Shown here: piece by piece, positions 1-5,627 of the stretch
How the letters are laid out: every line of letters starts with the position of its first letter
Numbering within the stretch: position 1 is the first letter of the stretch
Source of the DNA: Bdellovibrio sp.
GTDB taxonomy: Bacteria; Bdellovibrionota; Bdellovibrionia; Bdellovibrionales; UBA1609
Reading direction: 5' to 3'
Length of the DNA stretch: 6,575 bases
Assembly (NCBI GenBank): GCA_003694355.1
Contig: RFKI01000311.1
Span: forward strand, 1-6,575
Notes under the pieces: generated by a model
What the model saw: the letters and a program-made list of their open reading frames with translations, nothing else
What the model was told of the DNA's origin: nothing
Database searches by the model: none
Position numbers and translations under genes: made by a program

Positions 1-559
1 CCTTATAAAGGGCTAAGAGGTTTTTAACGGCTTTGTTGACCACTTTGCCCTTCATACCAATGGCAAAAGCCAACTGGCGAGCCTGAAAAGGCAAAAGGCC
101 TGTGGCAGGATCAGTGGTCACGGTATGGATTAACTCAGGAGTTTTTTGCGCCACTTCCTCAATATCCATACCGCCTTCTGAGCTGGCCATCATGGCAATG
201 CGTCCAGAGCTTCTATCAACAAGAGCGGCGACATAGTATTCTTTGGCAATGTCACAACCTTCTTCAATTAAGACTTTGTGGACAATTTTTCCTTGAGGAC
301 CTGTTTGGTGAGTAACAAGACGCATGCCCAAGATGTTTTCAGCATGTTGTTTCACTTCATCAAGAGATTTGGCCACTTTTACGCCTCCTCCCTTACCGCG
401 TCCTCCTGCATGAATCTGAGCTTTTACAACCCATACAGAGCCTCCAATGGATTTGGCAGCCTCTACGGCTTCTTCGGGTGTGGTGGCCACTTGACCTTTA
501 AGCGTTTGAATGCCGAATCGGCGTAATAACTCTTTAGCCTGATATTCATGTATATTCAT
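1..559 (-). CDS. sucC: Succinyl-CoA synthetase (ADP-forming) beta subunit, 3' end cut by the window edge
   Basis: SucC pairs with SucD to convert succinyl-CoA to succinate with substrate-level ATP or GTP formation in the cytosolic TCA cycle. The frame is read right to left from ATG at 559-557 and has no stop before position 1, so the C-terminal half is outside the window: 186 complete codons against about 390 in the family. The start [12 protein letters not shown] is the typical family N-terminus. The ATP-grasp nucleotide-binding segment is visible as [16 protein letters not shown] (about residues 44-59). The stretches [18 protein letters not shown] (103-120) and [11 protein letters not shown] (124-134) are also family hallmarks. 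A Shine-Dalgarno AGGAG (minus strand, 571-567) lies 7 bases from the start. It follows mdh by 40 bases with no terminator visible between them, so the two are probably co-transcribed. sucD would be expected just beyond the left edge. Identification is by recalled family similarity and is secure. Confidence 0.96.
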   Translation of the reverse strand, partial: MNIHEYQAKELLRRFGIQTLKGQVATTPEEAVEAAKSIGGSVWVVKAQIHAGGRGKGGGVKVAKSLDEVKQHAENILGMRLVTHQTGPQGKIVHKVLIEEGCDIAKEYYVAALVDRSSGRIAMMASSEGGMDIEEVAQKTPELIHTVTTDPATGLLPFQARQLAFAIGMKGKVVNKAVKNLLALYK

Positions 560-599
560 GGAAGCTCTCCTTTGGCTTAATCAAATGCTGTTGATTTTT

Positions 600-1544
600 T
601 TAATAATCAAGGTTTTTAAGGGCACTGACTAACTCTTTGACGGCATTAATAGAGTTTTGAAGTCCCGCGCGCTCCTCTTCATTGAGCTCTATTTCCACAA
701 CCTCTTCGAGCCCTTTTCCTCCGAGTTTACACAACACACCTACGAAAATATCTTCTACACCATACTCTCCTTGAAGGTAGGCCGCACAGGGCAGAATCCG
801 TTTTTGATCTTTCAAGATGGCTTCTGCCATTTGAATGGCGCTGGCTGAGGGGGCATAATAGGCCGATCCTGTTTTTAAAAGGCCTACAATTTCAGCTCCA
901 CCTTTGCGTGTCCGTTCCACAAGAGCATCTACCTTTTCTTTGCTTAACACTTGAAGAAGGGGAACTCCTCCTACAGAGCAGTGTCGTGGCATGGGAACCA
1001 TGGTGTCACCATGTCCTCCCAGAACAAAGGCCTGAACCTCCTTAACACTGACTTGTGCCGCTTCTGCAATGAAAGAACGAAAACGAGCACTATCCAGGAT
1101 TCCAGCCATTCCAATAATGCGTTCTCTAGGAAATCCCAAGGTTTCTTTTGCCACATAAGCCATGGCATCTAATGGGTTGCTGACAACAATAATAATGGAA
1201 TCAGGAGCATGTTCTTTAATACCCAGACAAACGTTTTTCATGATTTTAGCATTGGTACTGAGTAAATCATCTCGGCTCATTCCAGGTTTTCGGGGAAGGC
1301 CAGCCGTGATGATGATCACATCAGCTCCCTTTAGATCAGCATAGTCAGAGGTTCCAATCACATTGGCGTCAAAATTTTCTACAGCAGAAGCTTCATAGAG
1401 GTCCAAAGCTTTTCCTTTGGCCGCTCCTTCGTTGATGTCCAAAAGAACCACATCTCCCAGTTCTTTGGCTGCAGCCCAATGGGCACAAGTAGAACCAACA
1501 AATCCGGCACCAATAATTCCTATTTTCTTTCTTTTATGAACCAT
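600..1544 (-). CDS. mdh: Malate dehydrogenase, NAD-dependent, LDH-like type
   Basis: Catalyses the reversible oxidation of malate to oxaloacetate with NAD in the TCA cycle; cytosolic, usually tetrameric in this subgroup. The 314 residues match the family length. The Rossmann dinucleotide motif GAGFVG is at residues 12-17, and Asp36 ends beta-2, where it would bind the NAD ribose. The mobile-loop segment AGLPRKPGMSRDDL (81-94) has Arg85, the residue that marks malate rather than lactate specificity, and the substrate-binding Arg91. Asn123 lies in VVSNPLDAM. Asp151 and Arg154 are in GILDSARFR, and the catalytic His178 is in GGHGDTMVP. The sequence resembles MDHs of deltaproteobacterial and related lineages more than the E. 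coli type. ATG at 1544-1542 is preceded by AAGGTAGG with suitable spacing. It heads an mdh-sucC unit transcribed away from the lipid transport operon, and a plausible sigma70 promoter lies at 1615-1587. Confidence 0.97.
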   Translation of the reverse strand: MVHKRKKIGIIGAGFVGSTCAHWAAAKELGDVVLLDINEGAAKGKALDLYEASAVENFDANVIGTSDYADLKGADVIIITAGLPRKPGMSRDDLLSTNAKIMKNVCLGIKEHAPDSIIIVVSNPLDAMAYVAKETLGFPRERIIGMAGILDSARFRSFIAEAAQVSVKEVQAFVLGGHGDTMVPMPRHCSVGGVPLLQVLSKEKVDALVERTRKGGAEIVGLLKTGSAYYAPSASAIQMAEAILKDQKRILPCAAYLQGEYGVEDIFVGVLCKLGGKGLEEVVEIELNEEERAGLQNSINAVKELVSALKNLDY

Positions 1545-1586
1545 TGACTTACCTACCTTTCTTTATTTGTTATTTTAGTAATCTTA

Positions 1587-1615
1587 TTAATAGATGGCAA
1601 AGTGTTTATTGTGAA
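1587..1615 (-). promoter_or_regulatory. Candidate sigma70 promoter for mdh-sucC
   Basis: On the minus strand, TTCACA (1615-1610, five of six matches to the -35 consensus) is followed after exactly 17 bases by TATTAA (1592-1587, four of six matches to the -10 consensus). This would start transcription about 35 bases upstream of the mdh ATG. The region is AT-rich, so chance matches are possible; no other site was seen that fits better. Confidence 0.4.
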
Positions 1616-1642
1616 GTTAAAAAAGAAAGCTCTCTTGTTTCA

Positions 1643-1671
1643 TTGCTCCCTTTCTGAAAAGTTGTCATAAT
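1643..1671 (+). promoter_or_regulatory. Candidate sigma70 promoter for the lipid transport operon
   Basis: CATAAT at 1666-1671 matches five of six bases of the -10 consensus. It lies 17 bases downstream of TTGCTC (1643-1648), a weak -35 that keeps only the TTG. Transcription would start near 1678, leaving a leader of about 22 bases before the ATG at 1700. It is the best placed candidate upstream of the first ATPase gene, but the poor -35 keeps confidence low. Confidence 0.35.
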
Positions 1672-1699
1672 GCTTGTATGTTGAAAGTAAGGGCAGAGC

Positions 1700-2473
1700 A
1701 TGGCGTCACCTGAAATAGAATTGATTGATGTGTCGTTCTCATTTGATGAGCAACCATTGCTTCAAAATGTGAGTTTGTCTCTTCCTAAAGGAGAGGTCTT
1801 TGTGATCATGGGGCCTTCGGGATCGGGAAAGTCCACTCTTTTGAAACTCATGGCAGGGATTTACACTCCTGATCAGGGAGTCGTGAAAATTGAAGGAGAG
1901 GATTTGCAAAAAGTAAAAGAGGGAAGGCGCATCAAAATGGTGCAGCGAATGGGAATGTTATTTCAAAAAAACGCTTTATTTGACTCTTTAACTGTATTTG
2001 AAAATGTGGCTTTCCCTTTGAGGGAAGTTAAAGCCTTGTCAGAAAAGGAAATCCATCAAAGAGCAGAAGAGTTTTTGGACCGTGTGGGATTGTTAAAAGA
2101 AAAAAACCTGTATCCTGATGAAATCAGCGGGGGGATGCAAAAAAGGCTGGGAATTGCGCGTGCTTTAGCTTTAGACCCAGAAATTGTTTTTTATGATGAT
2201 CCCACGGCAGGTTTGGATCCCGTAACCAGCCGCAAAATCATTGCAATGATTTTAGAGTTGCAAAAAGAAAAAGGTTCCACGGTTGTGGCCGTCACTAATG
2301 ATGTGCATCGAGCTCAACAACTAGCTCATCGTATGGGCTTTATGTTTGGCGGACAACTAATTATAACTGGAAATTTTGAACAGACATTGAAGTGTCAGGA
2401 CCCTCGGGTGCACCAATTTATTACAGGAGAGGTGAGGGGGCCTCTTTCTGAGGGAGTTTATGATACAGTTTAA
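1700..2473 (+). CDS. MlaF-like ABC transporter ATPase 1, with degenerate catalytic residues
   Basis: Cytoplasmic nucleotide-binding subunit of an MCE/Mla-type lipid transporter. The 257-residue protein has Walker A GPSGSGKST (38-46), Q-loop Gln89 in MLFQK, signature ISGGMQKR (142-149), Walker B EIVFYDD (161-167) and D-loop AGLD (170-173). Two catalytic positions are unusual. The glutamate after the Walker B aspartate is Asp167 (codon GAT at 2198-2200). The H-loop, normally SHD or THD, reads VTND with Asn200 (codon AAT at 2297-2299). The C-terminal DPRVHQFITGEVRGPL resembles the end of E. coli MlaF, supporting this family over generic ABC ATPases. The ATG has AAGGG six bases upstream. The gene overlaps the next ATPase gene by 14 bases, suggesting coupled translation. 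I infer a partly or wholly non-hydrolytic half of a heterodimer with the following ATPase. Family assignment is secure; loss of activity is inference. Confidence 0.93.
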   Translation: MASPEIELIDVSFSFDEQPLLQNVSLSLPKGEVFVIMGPSGSGKSTLLKLMAGIYTPDQGVVKIEGEDLQKVKEGRRIKMVQRMGMLFQKNALFDSLTVFENVAFPLREVKALSEKEIHQRAEEFLDRVGLLKEKNLYPDEISGGMQKRLGIARALALDPEIVFYDDPTAGLDPVTSRKIIAMILELQKEKGSTVVAVTNDVHRAQQLAHRMGFMFGGQLIITGNFEQTLKCQDPRVHQFITGEVRGPLSEGVYDTV

Positions 2474-3188
2474 AAATGTATATAAAAGTTTTGGGGATAA
2501 AGAAGTTTTAAAGGGGATTTCCTTTGAAGTGAAAAAGGGGGAAATCCTATTTATTCTAGGAACGTCTGGCACCGGAAAGTCAGTGCTTTTGAAAAATATT
2601 GTGGGACTTTTAAAGCCCTCTCGTGGTGAAATTTGGGTGGATCAACAAGAGGTTTCTCGTCTTACAGAAAGAGAGCTTTTCCCAATTCGGAAAAAATGTG
2701 GGATGGTTTTTCAGCATCCTGCTCTTTTTGACTCTCTGACAATCTTTGAGAATGTAGCTTTTGGTATAAGAAGGCACTTTCAATGGGGGCTTGAGGAAAT
2801 CAGAAAAAAAGTGCAAGAATGTTTGAAGGCGGTGCATTTGGGTGAGGATATTGAATTAAAAAAGCCAGCCCAGTTATCTTATGGTATGCAAAAAAGAGTG
2901 AGCTTGGCTCGAACCCTCGCCGTTGGTCCAGAAGTGCTTTTGTATGATGAGCCCACAACAGGGCTGGATCCTGTAACTACCAATGCCATCAATTTATTGA
3001 TTAAAGAGTTGTCAGAAGAATTTCATGTCACTTCTGTTGTGGTCAGCCACGATATTCAATGTGCGTTAGATATAGCTCATCGAATTATATTTTTAGACCA
3101 GGGACAAATTATAGAAGAGGGTTCTCCAGAAAGTATTATGAAGAGTTCTCACCCTCTTGTAAGAAGCTTTCTTGAAGAGGTTGTGTAA
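2460..3188 (+). CDS. MlaF-like ABC transporter ATPase 2, with intact catalytic residues and altered signature motif
   Basis: Second nucleotide-binding subunit of the same transporter, 242 residues. Walker A is GTSGTGKSV (34-42), the Q-loop Gln85 lies in MVFQHPALF, Walker B VLLYDE (159-164) carries the catalytic Glu164, the D-loop is TGLD (167-170), and the H-loop VSHD has His197. The signature motif reads LSYGMQKR (139-146), with Tyr141 (codon TAT at 2880-2882) where the first glycine of SGG is expected. It ends HPLVRSFLEEVV, shorter than the MlaF-like tail of ATPase 1. The start ATG lies inside the end of the upstream gene (14-base overlap), with AGGGAG at 2451-2456 only three bases away. 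MIQFKNVYKSFG is a normal ABC N-terminus, so this start is favoured. Its residues complement those lost in ATPase 1, which argues for an obligate heterodimer. The two ATPases are clearly paralogous yet well diverged. Confidence 0.93.
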   Translation: MIQFKNVYKSFGDKEVLKGISFEVKKGEILFILGTSGTGKSVLLKNIVGLLKPSRGEIWVDQQEVSRLTERELFPIRKKCGMVFQHPALFDSLTIFENVAFGIRRHFQWGLEEIRKKVQECLKAVHLGEDIELKKPAQLSYGMQKRVSLARTLAVGPEVLLYDEPTTGLDPVTTNAINLLIKELSEEFHVTSVVVSHDIQCALDIAHRIIFLDQGQIIEEGSPESIMKSSHPLVRSFLEEVV

Positions 3189-3283
3189 TGTGCAAAGAGA
3201 TTTTAGGAAATCTTGAAAGAGTTTGTTTCTCCTGTCAGGTATTGGTGGAGTCAAAGAAGGAGTTTTCGACAAAATGGTTTTAA
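3188..3283 (+). CDS. Possible 31-codon small open frame bridging ATPase 2 and permease 1
   Basis: The stop of ATPase 2 and an ATG share bases as TAATG (3186-3190). GAAGAGG at 3174-3180 stands seven bases upstream, a usable ribosome binding site. The frame runs 31 codons, beginning MCKEILGNLERVCFSC and ending STKWF, and stops with TAA at 3281-3283. It therefore overlaps the favoured ATG of permease 1 (3274) by 10 bases. No domain is recognisable; there is a CFSC pair of cysteines and no clear membrane segment. It could be a small transporter-associated peptide, a translational coupling device carrying ribosomes across the gap, or chance. I regard the coupling or chance explanations as more likely than a conserved protein. 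Confidence 0.25.
   Translation: MCKEILGNLERVCFSCQVLVESKKEFSTKWF
3257..3262 (+). promoter_or_regulatory. Ribosome binding site that decides the permease 1 start
   Basis: AAGGAG lies 11 bases upstream of ATG 3274. The only longer in-frame alternative is TTG at 3223, bounded by an in-frame TGA at 3214; it has just AAAGAG three bases away. The ATG is preferred, although the spacing is longer than ideal. Confidence 0.55.
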
Positions 3284-4041
3284 GGCTTGTTGAGGATATT
3301 GGGGGCTGTGTTCAGTTTGTTGGACAGGTTTTTTCCAGTGTTCGCCATCAGAAGGTGTCTTTGCATAGCCTAGTGGATCAAATTTGGAATGTAACGGTTC
3401 AGAGCATGTCCACAACGTCCATAGCTGGTTTTTTTGTGGGAGCCATTATGACTGTTCAATTTACGATGCAAATTCAAGAGTTTGGGGCCTTGGCTTATTT
3501 GGGAGGTCTTGCCACAAGTGGCACCATTCGGGAGGTGGGACCTTTACTCATTGCCTTTATGTTAAGTGGAAAGATTGGAGCTTATACTTCTGCAGAGCTG
3601 GGAACAATGCGTGTTACGGAGCAAATTGATGCTATTCGTTGTTTAGGTGCTGATCCTATCAAGGAGATTATATTCCCTCGTTTTGCAGGGATTGTGATTT
3701 CCAGTTTTTTTCTATTGGGACTGGGTTTGGTGATGTCTGTTTGGGGTGGGCTTTTTATGGGGATGTTCTTTTCAGGAATCAATATGGATGAGTATTTAAG
3801 GTATATTCCTCGGATTGTTAATTGGGGTTCTATTAGCGGTGGTCTTTTTAAATGCTTTGTTTTTTCTGTGGTTTTGGCTTCCATTTGTACTTATAAGGGC
3901 TACACCACTCGAGGAGGTGCCAAAGGAGTAGGACGTTCGGTGGTTCAAACGGCTGTGGCGAGTATGGTCGGCATTGTTGTGGCAGATTGGTTAACCAGCT
4001 TTTTAATGGATGTGGCTACACAGATTTACTTAGGAGTATAA
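3274..4041 (+). CDS. MlaE/YrbE-like permease 1 of the MCE lipid transporter
   Basis: Inner-membrane permease that couples the ATPases to the MCE ring for phospholipid movement across or out of the inner membrane. With the ATG start it has 255 residues, close to E. coli MlaE (260). The N-terminal region (about 7-35) would be the interfacial helix. Hydrophobic segments lie around 48-66, 86-105, 137-167, 190-207 and 226-246. The family core is visible as TIREVGPLL (84-92), then GKIGAYTSAELGTMRVTEQIDA (99-120) with the conserved TEQ (115-117), then DPIKEIIFPRF. Where E. coli has GRAG and permease 2 has SRVG, this protein has GKIG. The C-terminal GGAKGVGRSVVQTAV segment is also typical. A TTG start at 3223 would add 17 residues but has a poor ribosome binding site. 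It probably pairs with permease 2 as a heterodimer rather than with itself; that is inferred from gene duplication within one operon. Confidence 0.92.
   Translation: MVLRLVEDIGGCVQFVGQVFSSVRHQKVSLHSLVDQIWNVTVQSMSTTSIAGFFVGAIMTVQFTMQIQEFGALAYLGGLATSGTIREVGPLLIAFMLSGKIGAYTSAELGTMRVTEQIDAIRCLGADPIKEIIFPRFAGIVISSFFLLGLGLVMSVWGGLFMGMFFSGINMDEYLRYIPRIVNWGSISGGLFKCFVFSVVLASICTYKGYTTRGGAKGVGRSVVQTAVASMVGIVVADWLTSFLMDVATQIYLGV
4031..4036 (+). promoter_or_regulatory. Ribosome binding site supporting a TTG start for permease 2
   Basis: TAGGAG lies within the last codons of permease 1, seven bases before TTG 4044. The next in-frame ATG at 4053 would be 16 bases away and the one at 4083 much further. The TTG is therefore the best supported start. 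Confidence 0.6.
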
Positions 4042-4043
4042 CC

Positions 4044-4823
4044 TTGCATCTAATGACAGCACTGGGGACACAGGTTACAGAAATGGTTTGGGCTTTTTTC
4101 GAAGCTGTGGATCTGGTGGGACAAACCTTATGGCAAGCGATCAAGCCCCCTTATCGGTTTAAGGATGTGATTCAACAGTTATACTTTGTGGCTGTGGGGA
4201 GTGCTCCTATTGTGATTTTTTCGGTAGCCTTTGCGGCCATTGTTACCATTATTGAGGCCTCTTTTCATATGAAGCTTGTTATTAAAAATGATGCTTTAGT
4301 GCCTGGGTTTGCAGCTCTTCTTATTCTAAGAGAGTTAGGACCTGTTGTAACAGCTCTTCTTTTAACATCACGTGTAGGGGCAGGCATTGCTTCAGAGGTG
4401 GGGACTATGAAGGTCACAGAGCAAATTGATGCTTTAAAAATGTTGGGGATTCATCCTATTAAATTTATTGTTGTGCCTCGCTTTTTGGCCTGCCTGATTG
4501 GTGGGGTTCTATTAACGTCATTGTCTAATGGGATTTGCTTGTTTTCAGCAGTGATGGTGAGCAAAATGAAACTTGGTTATACAACGGGTTATTTTTTATC
4601 GGGTATGCGTGTTTTTGTGGAATTTCAGGATTTTCTTTTTGCTTTGGTGAAGGGCTTTTTTTTTGGAGGGATAATTCCCTTAATGAGTTGTTTTTATGGG
4701 TTTAGATGTCGTTCTGGAGCAGAGGGTGTGGGGCGGGCTACAACAAAAAGTGTGGTTTCGTCTTCAGTAGCTATAATAATAGTGGACTTTATCCTTTCTT
4801 GGGTGTTTTCATATTTATATTAA
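4044..4823 (+). CDS. MlaE/YrbE-like permease 2 of the MCE lipid transporter
   Basis: Second inner-membrane permease, 259 residues from the favoured TTG at 4044, two bases after the stop of permease 1. A more upstream TTG at 3987 would overlap permease 1 and lacks support; ATG 4053 is a reasonable alternative. Hydrophobic segments fall near 50-71, 86-107, 146-172, 197-216 and 238-257. The MlaE core reads LILRELGPVVTALL (93-106), SRVGAGIASEVGTMKVTEQIDA (109-130) and HPIKFIVVPRF, closer to E. coli MlaE (LLRELGPVVAALL) than permease 1 is. The C-terminal SGAEGVGRATTKSVV corresponds to the family's terminal amphipathic region. Permeases 1 and 2 are paralogues sharing the EQIDA motif but differing over most of their length. 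This recalls the YrbEA/YrbEB pairs of actinobacterial Mce operons, although here the ATPase is also duplicated. Confidence 0.92.
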   Translation: MHLMTALGTQVTEMVWAFFEAVDLVGQTLWQAIKPPYRFKDVIQQLYFVAVGSAPIVIFSVAFAAIVTIIEASFHMKLVIKNDALVPGFAALLILRELGPVVTALLLTSRVGAGIASEVGTMKVTEQIDALKMLGIHPIKFIVVPRFLACLIGGVLLTSLSNGICLFSAVMVSKMKLGYTTGYFLSGMRVFVEFQDFLFALVKGFFFGGIIPLMSCFYGFRCRSGAEGVGRATTKSVVSSSVAIIIVDFILSWVFSYLY

Positions 4824-4836
4824 CAAAGGAAGAGAT

Positions 4837-5613
4837 ATGAAAGCGGAAACAAAAGTGGGTATTTTATTTTTAGCTTCACTGGTTGTTCTTGTTATGTTTG
4901 CCTATTTTATAGGTATTCTAAGTCCTTTTGCGAGTAGCTATACACTCACAGTGGCTTATAATTATGCAGGTGGAATTGATGTGGGTTCCCCTGTGAGGGT
5001 TATGGGGATTAAGGTGGGAAAGGTGAAGTCTATTCAATTTGATCCCAATTTGAAAATGCCTAATGGTGAAGAAGTGAAACTTCGGGTTAAAATCAGTGTG
5101 AGTCGAAAGGCTTGGCCTACCATTCGTCAAGACAGCCAGTTTTTTATCAATTTGGCAGGAGTAATCGGGGAGAAATTTATAGAAATAAGTCCTGGAAGCT
5201 TAAATTCTCCCATGTTGAAGTCAGGACAAGTAGTGCGAGGTGTGGACCCTCCAAGAATTGATCAACTGATTTCTCAAAGTTATGGGCTTGCTGGAAAAAT
5301 ATTTGATTTTGTGAAAAAAAGTGAGGGCTCCTTTACGAATACTCTGCATACAATGAATCGTCTTGTGGTTAATTTTGATAGAGTCTTAACTCATATGGAG
5401 CATGTGTCAGAAAAAACAGATATTAATGAACTTCTTCAAAATATGGTTCAAATTAGTGGAGATATGGCGGCTCTTACTAAATACATCCGCACCAAAGAAG
5501 GTCAAAAAACTTTATCTTTAATGCATGAATTGATTTGGCGCTTAAAAGATGTTGATAAAAAATCTGTGAAGAAGTTTTTTCAAGAAGAAGGAATTAGGGC
5601 TCGTGTTTTTTAG
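4837..5613 (+). CDS. mlaD: MlaD-like MCE-domain lipid transport protein with extended helical C-terminus
   Basis: Periplasmic ring-forming subunit, anchored in the inner membrane, that receives or delivers lipids through a central pore. After a short cytoplasmic N-terminus there is one membrane anchor (about 8-28, GILFLASLVVLVMFAYFIGI). A single MCE domain follows, about 36-137, recognisable from AGGIDVGSPVRVMGIKVGKV (44-63), the LAGVIGEKFIEISPG strand-loop (106-120), and the closing LKSGQVVRGVDPPRIDQLIS. The last part matches E. coli MlaD in outline (LKDGDTIQ...LEDLIG). The total of 258 residues exceeds E. coli MlaD (183). The extra roughly 115 residues after the domain look helical, rich in heptad-like hydrophobics and polar residues, as in longer MCE proteins where such helices form a barrel or needle. 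AAAGGA lies six bases before the ATG, and the gene follows permease 2 by 13 bases. The symbol indicates family, not proven orthology. Confidence 0.93.
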   Translation: MKAETKVGILFLASLVVLVMFAYFIGILSPFASSYTLTVAYNYAGGIDVGSPVRVMGIKVGKVKSIQFDPNLKMPNGEEVKLRVKISVSRKAWPTIRQDSQFFINLAGVIGEKFIEISPGSLNSPMLKSGQVVRGVDPPRIDQLISQSYGLAGKIFDFVKKSEGSFTNTLHTMNRLVVNFDRVLTHMEHVSEKTDINELLQNMVQISGDMAALTKYIRTKEGQKTLSLMHELIWRLKDVDKKSVKKFFQEEGIRARVF

Positions 5614-5627
5614 CTGAGGAGAAGAAC

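Noticed and set aside
278..526. 82-codon plus-strand open frame antisense to sucC
   Set aside because: The minus strand encodes an unmistakable SucC N-terminal half; this frame has no recognisable protein character and is a shadow.
1..559. Possible truncated sucC pseudogene
   Set aside because: The frame is open to the window edge with all conserved N-terminal motifs; truncation is due to the window, not mutation.
951..1344. Several plus- and minus-strand frames of 60-73 codons within mdh
   Set aside because: All lie inside the well conserved mdh reading frame and carry no family motif or convincing ribosome binding site.
1678..1713. Eleven-codon frame starting ATG 1678, overlapping the start of ATPase 1
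   Set aside because: It begins at or next to the predicted transcription start, has no ribosome binding site, and is too short to distinguish from chance.
2357..2837. Minus-strand frames of 71 and 75 codons under the two ATPase genes
   Set aside because: They are antisense to conserved Walker, Q-loop and N-terminal segments and show no features of their own.
3619..3633. Fifteen-base identity with 4419-4433 (GAGCAAATTGATGCT)
   Set aside because: It encodes the EQIDA motif conserved in both permeases, so it reflects protein paralogy and not a mobile or regulatory repeat.
3384..3884. Plus-strand frame (3384-3629) and minus-strand frame (3582-3884) inside permease 1
   Set aside because: Shadows of the membrane protein coding sequence; no start signals or recognisable domains.
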